Counted from the first letter of the stretch, positions 25,270 through 34,633 are shown. The stretch is DNA of 64,000 bases from Anaerolineales bacterium (GCA_020634935.1 JACKAT010000002.1:242542-306541); one strand, 5' to 3'. Made by a program: numbers and translations. The notes: generated by a model from the sequence alone, not told the origin.

Positions 25270-27123
25270 TCATTTTCTTAAAACACCCCACCTTAGTCGT
25301 TTACTAATGCTTTGAATTTGATCGTGAACCCGCCAGATAACTAGAGGGAGTTTTTCGGTAGCTATTTCAGTTCGCAGTTGGGCAATAACCTGGTGCAGGT
25401 TATGCTGGCAGTGACTGGCCGCCGTAACCGCACGGGTATAGCTTTTTTGATAACGCTCAATTGTTAGGGTTTGAGCTTCAGTCAGCGTTTGCTGAACTGT
25501 ATCGCTGGCCGTTTTTAACTCGACGGCGCTCATGGCGCAAACTTTGCCAATATCATACAAAGTATCCTTTATATTGCCATCGAAAACTTCAGGGTTGATG
25601 ACAATGGTTCCCTTAGCCGGCTGCGGAATTTCCGGGGTGGGTCGCCCCAGAATACTGTCAAAACCGGCTTCCAGCCCCCCGATCGAGCGGATGGCTTTTC
25701 GTAACGCCGCGTCAGCCTCTCTAAGGCCACGGCGCGCCTCGTTTAATGTATGGGAGGACGAGATGTTGCCTGAGTGAACTTCAGGCTGGCTGATAACTGA
25801 TTTGGGCGACAATATTTCACTCAAAGACTCAATTAACCCGCCGCATTTCATCAAAGTCTGAAATTGAGAATTAAGTAATTGGCTCAAATAGGTCTTAGGA
25901 AAATCGGGCAGCGGCCCGTTCGGATCATCGATAGAAAAGCCCCAATCGGTTTGGTCAATTTCATCTTCAACCACATACTGCCCTGTAACTTTTCCTCGCT
26001 GCACTTTTAAGCCCGCATCTATTATAAGCTCTCCGCTTGATCTTAGCCGATAGATGGTTGGGCTAGACCCCTTCGGTAAACTCATTTTAAGCGAAATATC
26101 CTGGCTGGCGCTAAACGCCTGCCCACCCTCAAAATGGAGGCTTAAAAGTGAATCTTTAATTTCCATATCGGGTATTTGATACGGCCATAATTTATGCTTA
26201 AAAGCCCAAAATTTTCGCCGGAGCGAACCATCAGCTCGGATTGGAGCGGCGGTGGCCCACACCGGATAGCGCCCAACTTCAACCGGGTCGGGATCAATTT
26301 GGATGGGTTGTTGCAAATTGAAGATGACTGGGTTTATGTCGCCATGGTCAAGGTCAGCCGGCTCGGTATAATTTTGCAGACGAAGCGGTTCGTTCTCCGC
26401 CTTGGTTTGCCCCAAAATTGGCACCTGCCAGCCCGCTTCGAGCAAAATTTGATAATCATGGGCCTGCTTGTCCCTCAACTGTTCGGCCAGAAATAACTTG
26501 GCATCCTGTTCAAGCAACGTCGGCGATTCACTCCAGTGGGTTGGGAAATCAGCTTGGCTGACCGTACCATAGTTGGTCCCCAGGATACCATTCATTTTAT
26601 CGACGCCGCCGTACCGTTTTCGCAGCCAAATAGGCCATCTGACCTGAGCCAGATGCTCGCTGACCGGCAGCGAGAGTTCTTGATCGGTGGCGGCGCTGCT
26701 GAAATGCAGGGCGAGTATCGGCCCTTCTGGCCATTGCAGCGCTATCAGCGGCTGGCTAATCGCGGTGTACCAGCCCTTAACCGCTTGCGGCAAAGAGTCT
26801 TCGGATAGCCAGGTTGGCAATCCCTGATTGAGCAGGCCATAGTTTTGATGATAAGGACCAACTTTAAGAATACAAGAGAAGTCAAGCTGGTGGCACAGTT
26901 TAACCAGGCCCACTAAATTGCGACGATTATTCGTAACGCCTTGCAGATCAATGGTTCCCCCTTCATTTTCATGAAAGGCCCACGGCACGACGATTATAAC
27001 AGTCGAAAGCCCCATTTGTCTGAGCCGGGTTAGCATCAATTCCCATTTTTCGTAAGGAATACGAAAGTATTCAAAATCGACCGTAAAATAGGGAGGGTTG
27101 GTAATTTGGAAGTAATTTTGCAT
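25270..27123 (-). CDS. GH35-like TIM-barrel protein, apparently lacking the catalytic Glu
   Basis: A 617-residue protein. The first 150 residues align with beta-galactosidase family 35: FEYFRIPYEKW, PWAFHENEGGTIDLQG and ILKVGPYHQNYG...GLPTWL. Where active members have a VENEYG-type acid/base motif after the next hydrophobic strand, this protein reads ILALHFSSAATDQ, with no Glu-Asn-Glu. No clear nucleophile motif is seen either. The C-terminal 180 residues are helical or coiled-coil-like. It is probably a carbohydrate-binding or degenerate hydrolase. No signal peptide is visible. No close operon partner. Confidence 0.7.
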   Translation of the reverse strand: MQNYFQITNPPYFTVDFEYFRIPYEKWELMLTRLRQMGLSTVIIVVPWAFHENEGGTIDLQGVTNNRRNLVGLVKLCHQLDFSCILKVGPYHQNYGLLNQGLPTWLSEDSLPQAVKGWYTAISQPLIALQWPEGPILALHFSSAATDQELSLPVSEHLAQVRWPIWLRKRYGGVDKMNGILGTNYGTVSQADFPTHWSESPTLLEQDAKLFLAEQLRDKQAHDYQILLEAGWQVPILGQTKAENEPLRLQNYTEPADLDHGDINPVIFNLQQPIQIDPDPVEVGRYPVWATAAPIRADGSLRRKFWAFKHKLWPYQIPDMEIKDSLLSLHFEGGQAFSASQDISLKMSLPKGSSPTIYRLRSSGELIIDAGLKVQRGKVTGQYVVEDEIDQTDWGFSIDDPNGPLPDFPKTYLSQLLNSQFQTLMKCGGLIESLSEILSPKSVISQPEVHSGNISSSHTLNEARRGLREADAALRKAIRSIGGLEAGFDSILGRPTPEIPQPAKGTIVINPEVFDGNIKDTLYDIGKVCAMSAVELKTASDTVQQTLTEAQTLTIERYQKSYTRAVTAASHCQHNLHQVIAQLRTEIATEKLPLVIWRVHDQIQSISKRLRWGVLRK

Positions 27124-27190
27124 GATAATCTCTATGTAACAACTGGATCACAGACGAATAAAGTTAATACTATTTTACCATTTTGTATGT

Positions 27191-27225
27191 AAATAAAAAA
27201 GACGGCTGTTAAATCAACAGCCGTC
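27191..27225 (-). terminator. Rho-independent terminator, minus strand
   Basis: A perfect 10-base stem GACGGCTGTT / AACAGCCGTC with an AAATC loop; an A run at 27191-27200 becomes the U tail of a minus-strand transcript. It ends the transcript of the small membrane peptide gene just upstream. Confidence 0.9.
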
Positions 27226-27248
27226 CCATAAAATATTCCCTAAATCTA

Positions 27249-27380
27249 TTATTGTCTATGCCACTCATCATCCTGATTAGATGTTAAGTTCCCCGGAATT
27301 TTGATGGTATCTTTCTTAAAATGGACATAGCCGAAAATAATTAGCATGACGAGTGCTAGAACTAATCCAAAAAGTTCCAT
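27249..27380 (-). CDS. 43-residue single-pass membrane peptide
   Basis: A short gene: ATG at 27380, TAA at 27249, preceded by GAAGGAAGGGGG about ten bases upstream. The product starts MELFGLVLALVMLIIFGYVH, one membrane helix, followed by a short charged tail (FKKDTIKIPGN...). It has its own ribosome binding site and a dedicated terminator 24 bases after the stop, strong support for real expression. Function unknown; small membrane peptides often modulate larger membrane complexes. Confidence 0.65.
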   Translation of the reverse strand: MELFGLVLALVMLIIFGYVHFKKDTIKIPGNLTSNQDDEWHRQ

Positions 27381-27509
27381 CAACTCTATATCCCCCTTCC
27401 TTCAGATAGTAGACTAAGTTGCACAGCTTATTATACTGCCGACAGTTCTATAAAACATTGTCGATGATGCCTAGTTGTGTATTTATTCACTAAGCAATTT
27501 GGCTTAGAT

Positions 27510-29390
27510 CTACGGCATTTTATCAACCATCATCGATGCGGTTGGCTCTGTGGCATTGTTAGCAGGCGGGGTAGTAGCGGGTTTTATTTGGGGCAGTGTG
27601 GGTTGGCGAGGCACGGTCATTTCCATAATCGTCCCCTGATTAGGGTAGGATTTTATTTTGATAGAGCCGCCAAAGAGCTGAGCCCGTTCTTGTAAACCCA
27701 TCAAGCCAAAATTACCATTGCTGGTGAAATCTGTAATATCATCAGGTACATCAAAACCGCGCCCATTATCCCTAATCGACAGCCGAATCTGTCGCGGCGT
27801 AAATCGCGCTAACACGCTCACTTTGGTGGCATGAGCATGTTTGCGGACATTATTGAGGGCTTCTTGCAGAATACGGTAAATGGCGATCTCCATATCGCTA
27901 GGAATATCGGCGACTTCGCCTTGAATTTCAAGCGTCACCTCTATGCCGTCGTTTTGCTCAAGCTGGTTGGTTAAATATTGCATGGCAGCGGCCAGCCCTA
28001 AATCTTCCAGCGTCAACGGTCGTAGATCCCGGCTAAATTGCCGAACACTGGCAATCGCGGTGGTGACCATTGTCCGCAGATCACTTAAGCGGGAGCGAAC
28101 CTCGACCGGGTTGTCGGCAAACCCTTTGATCAACTCAATACGCTGGCCAATAGCAATGAGCGTTTGCACGGTGTCGTCGTGCAGGTCTCTGGCGATACGC
28201 TTCCGTTCTTCCTCTTGCGAGTTGGTAATATCGGCGACATACTGCCGTATCCCAGCCCGGTATTTACCGATCTGCTGGACCATTTCATTAAAGGCCGTGC
28301 CTAGCTCTTTGATCTCTTTGATACGGCTGAGCGATACCTGGGCGTCATAATCCCCGGCCGCGACCTGACGGGTCTGAGTCACCAGATTTTGGATCGGGTC
28401 CGTTACCCGCTGCACCCCCAACGACACCATACTGGCCACCACAATCAGGCCAATAATCAGAATGATGGCCACGGGGGTCAGCGACGTTAAGGCTGGAGAT
28501 ACAGCCTGGCTCCACGGTTCGCCAATAACCAATCCCCAACCGGTGATGGGCACCACCGCATAACCTTCCACGATACTGCTTCCGTTTTCGGCCTGGCTGG
28601 TAATGGCCCCTTCTCGATTGCCGGCTTGCAGTTGTTTAACCGCTTCTCGTTGGCTAAAATCAAGGCCAATGAGGCTGTCGATCGGATGGTAGATCAGCCG
28701 TCCGTTTCGATCAACCAAATAGGCCACGCCCTGCTCCCCGACTTTTAATTTTTGAACCTCTTGCCCCAATCGTTGAAAGTCAATGTAAAACCTGACCGCG
28801 ATAGCCCCCACAAACTCATTATTGACTGGCCGAATAATAGGCACAGCAATAACGACGACGTTCTGTCCGGTGCCGGGTTCCTGAATAATATCGGAAAAAG
28901 TAAAACTACCCGATTCGGTCACGGCGTGAAAATAGGGCTCTTGAGAAAAATCTTGGTTAATTAAATCGGGCCGAAAAGGGCGGGTAACTTTGACGATGCC
29001 TTGTTCGTCAAGCACAATAATGCCGCCGTCGCGATCGGTGAAGTCGATCAATAATTCTCGGCCCCGCTCTCGAATGACCAGGTCTTGAATAGCTGCATCG
29101 CCTGTTTGCATTTCCGGCTGATCGACCAGCACCAGCAGCGCTCTGAGCAAACTCTCCATCTGTTCCGATACCCGCTCCGCCCCCACGTTAGCCAACTCCT
29201 GATCCCGGCTTTCGGCCAGCGTTTGGGATACCTGTCGGTAGGCGAAAAACACAACACTCACCGCCAAAACCGTCATAACCACAATTAGGGCTAAGGTTAA
29301 GGTAATGGCCTGTGAGCGTAATTCAGACAACCAGTTTTGTACGGCTGAATAAAGACGTCCGAGACCGATGGTTTGGAATAATGGTTTCAT
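27510..29390 (-). CDS. NarL-type sensor histidine kinase with Cache sensor
   Basis: A 626-residue kinase. One membrane helix (about 28-52), an extracellular double-Cache-like sensor (about 55-310), a second helix (about 300-325), a HAMP linker, then a HisKA_3 domain with the phospho-acceptor His404 in ERKRIARDLHDDTVQ and a HATPase domain (EALNNVRKHAHATKV, DNGRGFD, NFGLMGLQERAQLFGG). Its ATG overlaps the stop of the solute-binding-protein gene by four bases (ATGA). It very probably phosphorylates the response regulator two genes upstream. The ligand may be delivered by the neighbouring binding protein. Confidence 0.95.
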   Translation of the reverse strand: MKPLFQTIGLGRLYSAVQNWLSELRSQAITLTLALIVVMTVLAVSVVFFAYRQVSQTLAESRDQELANVGAERVSEQMESLLRALLVLVDQPEMQTGDAAIQDLVIRERGRELLIDFTDRDGGIIVLDEQGIVKVTRPFRPDLINQDFSQEPYFHAVTESGSFTFSDIIQEPGTGQNVVVIAVPIIRPVNNEFVGAIAVRFYIDFQRLGQEVQKLKVGEQGVAYLVDRNGRLIYHPIDSLIGLDFSQREAVKQLQAGNREGAITSQAENGSSIVEGYAVVPITGWGLVIGEPWSQAVSPALTSLTPVAIILIIGLIVVASMVSLGVQRVTDPIQNLVTQTRQVAAGDYDAQVSLSRIKEIKELGTAFNEMVQQIGKYRAGIRQYVADITNSQEEERKRIARDLHDDTVQTLIAIGQRIELIKGFADNPVEVRSRLSDLRTMVTTAIASVRQFSRDLRPLTLEDLGLAAAMQYLTNQLEQNDGIEVTLEIQGEVADIPSDMEIAIYRILQEALNNVRKHAHATKVSVLARFTPRQIRLSIRDNGRGFDVPDDITDFTSNGNFGLMGLQERAQLFGGSIKIKSYPNQGTIMEMTVPRQPTLPQIKPATTPPANNATEPTASMMVDKMP

Positions 29391-30721
29391 GGTCTGTCTT
29401 CTTGCATGGTCTCTTGCCCAATGGTTTGGGCGGCTTCCAGGGCATCAGCTGGGCTGGCGATATCGTAAAAAGACGTTTTGATAGCGTCGCCAAAGGCTTC
29501 TTCTGCTTGGGGGAAAAGATCGAGCCGATAGGGCCGGGCGGCGTTGAGCTGGTTGAAAAAAGGAATGAGCGATAGGTTTTCCGTAAACTCTGGTGAGGTT
29601 TGCAGCCAGGTTTTGGCCGGGTAACGTCCTAAAAGGCGTGCCATCGGTACCGCGTAACGGTCACTGGTGGCCCATTTGATAAATTCAAAAGCTACCGCCT
29701 GATGCTGTGCCCCTTTCGGAATAAAAAAGCCGCTGCTGCCCAAAACCGAAGCCGCACTTTCTCTGGCCGGGGTTCTGGGGAGTTGAGCTACACCCAACGG
29801 AAAATCAGGATTAGTCGATTGAATCAAATGGATATCCTGCGACTCGCCAAAATACATTGAAATTTCACCGTTGAGAAACTGCTGCCGCAGATCTTCGTAA
29901 TCTCGCGGGCGTGTAGTTGGTCTTGGCCCATACCCGGCTTCGACCATATCCGAAAGAAATCGCAGCGCGTCCGCATTCGTTTGTTGATTAAGCGTTAAAG
30001 TAAATCCACCCTCCGGATTGACGGATAAAACATCGCCGCCGGCGCCGGTTACCCAAGCGTATACGTACCAGGGATCGGTGGTAAAGCCCATCCCATAGCG
30101 ACCCCGGTCGGGCTCGGTTAAAATTTCAGCGGCCCGTCTCAGATAAAATAGATCATAATCCCCTTCAGGATAGGGGAGATGAGCCTCGTCAAAATGTTGG
30201 CGATTATAAATGAGAACCAGCGTATAAATATCGAGCGGCACCCCGTACCGCTTATTTTGCCAAGTAACCTCAGCCAAAGCCGAATCGAGAAACTCGTCAG
30301 TTATGCCCGGTGCAGCCGCTTCCCATTCCCGCCAGCGGTCATCAAGCGGTTCGGCCAAGTTTCGGCCGGCAATGGCGTAAACATGGCCTTGCACTACATC
30401 GGGCGGAATCCCACTTAATACGGCCAGTTCCACTTTTTGGGGAATACTTTCACGCACAAAGGAGAAGATTTTGACTTTTACCTCAGGATAAACTCGCTCG
30501 AAATCGCGAGCCACTACTTCAAACAGATCATTATCTCGGGTAAAATCGAGATCGAGCCAGACTTCGAGGGTGATTGGCTCAGGGAGAATGTTGGGATTAC
30601 GCGGGGGTAGATTACTGGCGGCCAATTCATCGAGGAAACCATTTGGGCTGCTGGTTTGCCCGCAGCCCGCCAAAACCATGAAGCCCAGCATGATCGACAG
30701 CAGAGCTTTTAGCGTACGCAT
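29387..30721 (-). CDS. ABC-type sugar solute-binding lipoprotein without transporter genes
   Basis: A 444-residue extracellular solute-binding protein, family 1. The lipobox is FMVLAGC near residue 20, followed by ITLEVWLDLDFTRDND and the typical mid-protein YGVPLDIYTLVLIYNRQHF. The start is taken at MRTLKALLSIML, because this ATG overlaps the response-regulator stop by one base (TGATG); a longer frame begins eight codons earlier. It sits between regulator and kinase, with overlaps on both sides, and no permease or ATPase gene is nearby. It is therefore best read as the ligand-binding arm of a three-component sensor rather than a transport protein. Confidence 0.9.
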   Translation of the reverse strand: MRTLKALLSIMLGFMVLAGCGQTSSPNGFLDELAASNLPPRNPNILPEPITLEVWLDLDFTRDNDLFEVVARDFERVYPEVKVKIFSFVRESIPQKVELAVLSGIPPDVVQGHVYAIAGRNLAEPLDDRWREWEAAAPGITDEFLDSALAEVTWQNKRYGVPLDIYTLVLIYNRQHFDEAHLPYPEGDYDLFYLRRAAEILTEPDRGRYGMGFTTDPWYVYAWVTGAGGDVLSVNPEGGFTLTLNQQTNADALRFLSDMVEAGYGPRPTTRPRDYEDLRQQFLNGEISMYFGESQDIHLIQSTNPDFPLGVAQLPRTPARESAASVLGSSGFFIPKGAQHQAVAFEFIKWATSDRYAVPMARLLGRYPAKTWLQTSPEFTENLSLIPFFNQLNAARPYRLDLFPQAEEAFGDAIKTSFYDIASPADALEAAQTIGQETMQEDRP

Positions 30722-31407
30722 CACTCTGACCCTGTCGTAATCCAACCTTTGCGAACCGCGTGCATCACTGCTTCGGTCCGCGAATTGACCCCTAACTTTG
30801 AAAAGATGTTGGATAAGTGAGCTTGAACCGTTCGATCACTGATGAATAACTGTTTGCCGATCTGTTTGTTACTCATCCCTTGACCAACCAACTGCAAAAT
30901 ACCCAACTCGCGGTCGGTCAAACCATCATAACTGTCGGTATTTTCGGTAACCACCTCGGGCAAACTTTTGCCGCTGGTAAACTGCTGCATCACCTTGCCG
31001 GTGACTTCCGGGGCCAGGGCGGGCTGTCCGGCGGCTACGGTTCGAATAGCTCGTACCAACTCATCAATTTCAGCTGTTTTAAGCAGATAGCCGTTGGCAC
31101 CGGCTTGCAGTAGTGCGAAGACATATTCGTCGTCATCGTGAGCGGTCAGTACTAAAATACGTATCTCCGGGTGGTCGGCTTTGATGCGGCGGGTCGCCTC
31201 GATGCCGTTGACGCGCGGCATGCGGACATCCATAACCAGCACATCAGGCCGCAGTTCTTCAGCCAACTGCACTGCTTCTTCTCCGTCTGAGGCTTCGCCC
31301 ACAATTTTTAAGTCTGGCTGCTGTTCCAATAATTCGCGCGTCCCCGACCGAACAACTGCATGATCATCAGCTAAAATTAGTCTGATTTCTCTTGACACAT
31401 TACTCAT
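30721..31407 (-). CDS. NarL/FixJ-family response regulator
   Basis: A 228-residue regulator: receiver domain (about 7-125) with phospho-acceptor Asp60 in VLVMDVRMP and LTAHDDDEYV, and a LuxR-type helix-turn-helix (about 160-220) with LTDRELGILQLVGQGMSNKQ. The start MSNVSREIRL is chosen because AAAAGGG precedes it and the receiver fold begins just after; the frame is open for 34 further codons upstream. It forms an operon with the binding protein and kinase. Confidence 0.95.
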   Translation of the reverse strand: MSNVSREIRLILADDHAVVRSGTRELLEQQPDLKIVGEASDGEEAVQLAEELRPDVLVMDVRMPRVNGIEATRRIKADHPEIRILVLTAHDDDEYVFALLQAGANGYLLKTAEIDELVRAIRTVAAGQPALAPEVTGKVMQQFTSGKSLPEVVTENTDSYDGLTDRELGILQLVGQGMSNKQIGKQLFISDRTVQAHLSNIFSKLGVNSRTEAVMHAVRKGWITTGSE

Positions 31408-31516
31408 GGGTACCCTTTTCCATTTTGAACTCATTAATTTTGCCAGCAGATTATACCATTTTCGTAAAAGTAAACCAATACTCGAAAATGAAATATTTTC
31501 CCTATCCAAAGATAAC

Positions 31517-31545
31517 TTGATTCAGCGGGTTGCGGCAGGTATAAT
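31517..31545 (+). promoter_or_regulatory. Sigma-70-type promoter for the SWIM protein gene
   Basis: TTGATT (-35) and TATAAT (-10) are separated by 17 bases and lie about 50 bases before the ATG at 31596. Confidence 0.75.
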
Positions 31546-31595
31546 ATAGGTAACTTATTTATTATTATGAGTAGATTAACAGACGGAGGTGGCTT

Positions 31596-31943
31596 ATGCC
31601 GCGGTCTATCGCGAACGCTAAAGAAATTCAAGCTAAGAGCCGTCGCCACACCGTCAGGCAAATAGGACCGAACTGGTATAAGGTTAAGAGTGGAGAAACC
31701 CGGCGCGTTTATGATGTGGTTTTGGCTGTCAATGGGGGAACGTGTACGTGTGACTGGGGCCGGCAGCGCCCCGATGAAGATCATCGTTCTGCTTGCAGTC
31801 ACGTAGTGGCCGCCCTGAACTATCGGGCAGCCAAAAAAGGCCGCCGTATCTCTGCCTGGGACAGCGAAGAAGCCGCTCAACGCCAGCACCGGCCCATGCT
31901 GAAGATTGGCGATGGCTTGATTTTGACAAGCCGTTCTGGCTAA
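31596..31943 (+). CDS. SWIM zinc-finger protein
   Basis: A 115-residue basic protein with a SWIM finger: Cys50, Cys52, Cys67 and His69 (CTCDW...ACSH). SWIM domains bind DNA or proteins and often appear in ATPases and transposases, but here the finger stands almost alone. The gene has its own promoter, a GGAGGTGG ribosome binding site and a terminator, so it is a single-gene transcript. Its target is unknown. Confidence 0.88.
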   Translation: MPRSIANAKEIQAKSRRHTVRQIGPNWYKVKSGETRRVYDVVLAVNGGTCTCDWGRQRPDEDHRSACSHVVAALNYRAAKKGRRISAWDSEEAAQRQHRPMLKIGDGLILTSRSG

Positions 31944-31949
31944 ATACAA

Positions 31950-31978
31950 AGGCCGCGTCACCTGACGCGGCCTTTTTT
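31950..31978 (+). terminator. Terminator after the SWIM gene
   Basis: Perfect 11-base stem AGGCCGCGTCA / TGACGCGGCCT with a two-base loop on paper, followed by a T run. Confidence 0.92.
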
Positions 31979-32069
31979 ATACCAACAGTTATAGTACGCC
32001 GAATTTCAAAATAAGCGCTTATCTTTTACCGCCGCAGCCGATTCAAACCTTTGGGTCTTTGGCCGGCTA

Positions 32070-33416
32070 TTACAACCCGGCCAAAATTATGGGCAGATAA
32101 ACCACCGGGCCGAGCGGCGTGGTTCCCGTCGAGCCATACTCATAAGCCCCAATATCAAAACCGAGCCCGGCCGGCCGGTTGTGACCGTCGAGGTCGGTTG
32201 GCACATCGGGTAAGGTCGTGCCGGCATCGATGGCCGGCCCCCCTTCTTTCAAGCGATAATCGTGCGCAGCCGCATCGACAAAGACATCATCCGCCGTGGC
32301 GATGATCGAGTGGGTGTCGTAGCCGAGGGCCTGCCAGCCGGTTAAACTCAATCCATTGGTATTGTCGGCATCATTACCGTGAGTATTGAAGCGATTGACC
32401 ACAATATTGTAGTCGCTCTCAAAGCTGGCCTGATCCGGCTCAGCAATAAGGATGCTGCCCTTCCAACTATGCTGATTGAGCAAGATATTATTGAAAATTT
32501 GGTTGCCGGTATCAACCGTGTCGGGAATGTTGATCGCCCAGCGAGCATCACTGGGCATGATGATCGTATTGTTCAAGATGCGATTATTTTGAGAACCGCT
32601 GCCGCCATCGATCTGGTAAATAGAAATACCGCTGGCATGATTATCATACAGCAGGTTGTTGCGGACAGTTGAGTCGGTTACGCCGTCCATGTTGATCCCG
32701 GACCCGCCGCCCGTTCCGTTTTCATAAATGACATTGCCCTCGACCAGCGCGCCGGAAATAATGCCGTCCCCGCCCTGGCTGATATCCCCATTCATGTGGA
32801 GCCCATTCGCATGATTGTGGTGTAATCGGTTGTTACGAATGGTCGGGTAGTCGCTGCTATTACTAATATAGATGCCGTGTTCGATTGCTGCGCCGGACGA
32901 CTCACTATTTTCGACGAGGGTGTAATCACTAAAATCGGTGAAGATACCCCACCTGACGTTGTCAATAAAGGTACAGTTACGGATAGTCACATGGTCCGAA
33001 AGCGAGATACGCAGCCCGGCGCGGTCGGCGTGCTGAATGGTCAGCCCGTCAACAATGACATAATCGGCTTCAGTAATGAAAAAGGCGTCTCGCTCACCGC
33101 CGCTGCCTTCGATGATAACGCCGGAACCGGTACTTTTGAAGGTGATTGGGGCCGTTTGAGTCCCGGCTGTATCCACGGTGATGCCGCCGTCGTAGCTGCC
33201 GGGGTTGATCAGCACGGTATCGCCGGGGTCGATCTGGTTAGCGGCGTACCGAATTGACTGCCAGGGCTTGCCGGCGCTGCCGTCGCCGGTTATGTCGGAG
33301 CCGGTATTAGCGTCGACGTAAAATAGGCCCATTTGGGCTGATGTGGTTTGTAAAGTGATGATTAACAATATGCTTACACTAAAGGCCAGACTGGTGATTC
33401 GATCGATCCACTGCAT
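32070..33416 (-). CDS. Secreted right-handed beta-helix protein
   Basis: A 448-residue exported protein. A signal peptide (cleavage near Ala27) precedes a parallel beta-helix with repeated short strands such as DYVIVDGLTIQHAD, DHVTIRNCTFIDN and YPTIRNNRLHHN, the fold of pectate-lyase-like and DUF1565 proteins. The C-terminus has the choice-of-anchor-type segment GGPAIDAG...GFDIGAYEYG and ends PVVYLPIILAGL, a tail commonly seen on Chloroflexota surface proteins. It probably binds or cleaves polysaccharide; catalytic residues cannot be assigned. GAGGAGA precedes the ATG. Confidence 0.85.
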   Translation of the reverse strand: MQWIDRITSLAFSVSILLIITLQTTSAQMGLFYVDANTGSDITGDGSAGKPWQSIRYAANQIDPGDTVLINPGSYDGGITVDTAGTQTAPITFKSTGSGVIIEGSGGERDAFFITEADYVIVDGLTIQHADRAGLRISLSDHVTIRNCTFIDNVRWGIFTDFSDYTLVENSESSGAAIEHGIYISNSSDYPTIRNNRLHHNHANGLHMNGDISQGGDGIISGALVEGNVIYENGTGGGSGINMDGVTDSTVRNNLLYDNHASGISIYQIDGGSGSQNNRILNNTIIMPSDARWAINIPDTVDTGNQIFNNILLNQHSWKGSILIAEPDQASFESDYNIVVNRFNTHGNDADNTNGLSLTGWQALGYDTHSIIATADDVFVDAAAHDYRLKEGGPAIDAGTTLPDVPTDLDGHNRPAGLGFDIGAYEYGSTGTTPLGPVVYLPIILAGL

Positions 33417-33636
33417 ATAGTTTCTCCTCGAAATAAAATGAGGTCATTATATTGGGCCATAGCGGCCGATGAATTTAGAAAAGTGGTCAGTGTTGAATCT
33501 CCATGCATTAGTATAACCCGAAGTAAAGGGTTGCTAAAGCGTACAAAATTCTTGTTTTTTGAGAAAAACGGGTAGAAATTACGGGAGCGAGGATCAAAAT
33601 TTACGTTCGATTCGGATATGAGTTACGCAGTTCAAA

Positions 33637-33718
33637 AGGTGACAGTCACTTTTTGCCAAAAATAAACGTCCGGTTAGCCCAAATAAGTCGATTTATCACG
33701 TCTAAGTGACTGTCACCT
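33637..33718. repeat. MITE-like element, copy C
   Basis: 82 bases with perfect inverted ends AGGTGACAGTCACTT / AAGTGACTGTCACCT. The variable bases of the left end are matched by complementary changes at the right end relative to other copies. Confidence 0.92.
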
Positions 33719-33791
33719 GGTTCGTTACACCCAACTGCATAAGTCATATCGGATTTGTTCAGGTAACGGAAATAGGGCTAATTTCAAAGCA

Positions 33792-33820
33792 ACAAAAAGA
33801 GGCAGACATCAGTCTGCCTC
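33792..33820 (-). terminator. Terminator for the VOC gene
   Basis: Perfect 9-base stem GAGGCAGAC / GTCTGCCTC with loop ATCA; the A run at its left becomes a U tail on the minus strand, 24 bases after the VOC stop. Confidence 0.88.
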
Positions 33821-33844
33821 CGATAGCTACTTTACATCAAAATT

Positions 33845-34633
33845 CTATTCGATTGAGGGAAAGGCCAGTATCCCAAACGCAGCCCCCTGCGGGTCCTGAA
33901 GGAGACTAAAACGTCCCACCTCAGGAATATCGGTCGGAGGCACCATTACACTGGCCCCCATTGACTGCGCGCGTTCAGCGCTGGTGTCGCAGTTGTCCAC
34001 GGTAAAATAGACCGTCCAATTTGACGGCATGTCGCCCCATTCTTCATTAATCTGCATCATGCCGGCGTTATTTCGACCATCATTGAGAAAACTGGTATAG
34101 GTTATACCGTTAGGCATGTTCTGATCATCAGCCTCCCAGCCGAACAACTGCGTGTAGAATGCCCTCGCCTTTTGGGCGTCTTTAGTGGCTAACTCATTCC
34201 AGCAAAAAGCGCCGGGTTCGTTCGCCAGTTGAGCGCCGATGTGCTTTTTCGGCTGCCAAGCCGCCACTTGAGCGCCGGTGGGGTCTTGGAACATGACCAT
34301 CCGCCCCTCTTCCATCACATCGAACGGTCCGGCCAAAATCTGCGCCCCTAAAGCGGTCGCCTTTTCGGCAATCTCATCAGCGTTTTTAACCGAGACGTAA
34401 GACATCCAATGGGGCGGCACCCTTTGGCTTTGTTGATCTTCGCCCATAGGATACAGCGCCGCTACATCTTTGCCTCGTATCTGAAACATGGTGTAGGACC
34501 CATCTGGGATCGGCAGTTCAACAATCTGCCACCCGAACAACTCTGAATAAAATACCTTGGCGGCTTCAGCGTCGGTTGTTCCCAAATCGACCCAGCAAAA
34601 TGTTCCTGGTTTATATTCAGTGAATTCAGCCAT
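33845..34633 (-). CDS. Double-domain VOC (glyoxalase/bleomycin-resistance-like) protein
   Basis: A 262-residue protein of two tandem VOC domains (about 8-128 and 138-258), each starting with GxFCWxxL and containing a YSELFGW or YTQLFGW helix and a closing QDPxGA strand. The group includes metal-dependent dioxygenases, glyoxalases and antibiotic-binding proteins; no activity can be chosen. AGGAGAG precedes the ATG. It is a single-gene transcript with its own terminator. Confidence 0.92.
   Translation of the reverse strand: MAEFTEYKPGTFCWVDLGTTDAEAAKVFYSELFGWQIVELPIPDGSYTMFQIRGKDVAALYPMGEDQQSQRVPPHWMSYVSVKNADEIAEKATALGAQILAGPFDVMEEGRMVMFQDPTGAQVAAWQPKKHIGAQLANEPGAFCWNELATKDAQKARAFYTQLFGWEADDQNMPNGITYTSFLNDGRNNAGMMQINEEWGDMPSNWTVYFTVDNCDTSAERAQSMGASVMVPPTDIPEVGRFSLLQDPQGAAFGILAFPSIE

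Noticed and set aside
31434..31961. A 175-codon minus-strand frame opposite the SWIM gene
   Set aside because: Covers the promoter and terminator of the SWIM gene and has no domain.
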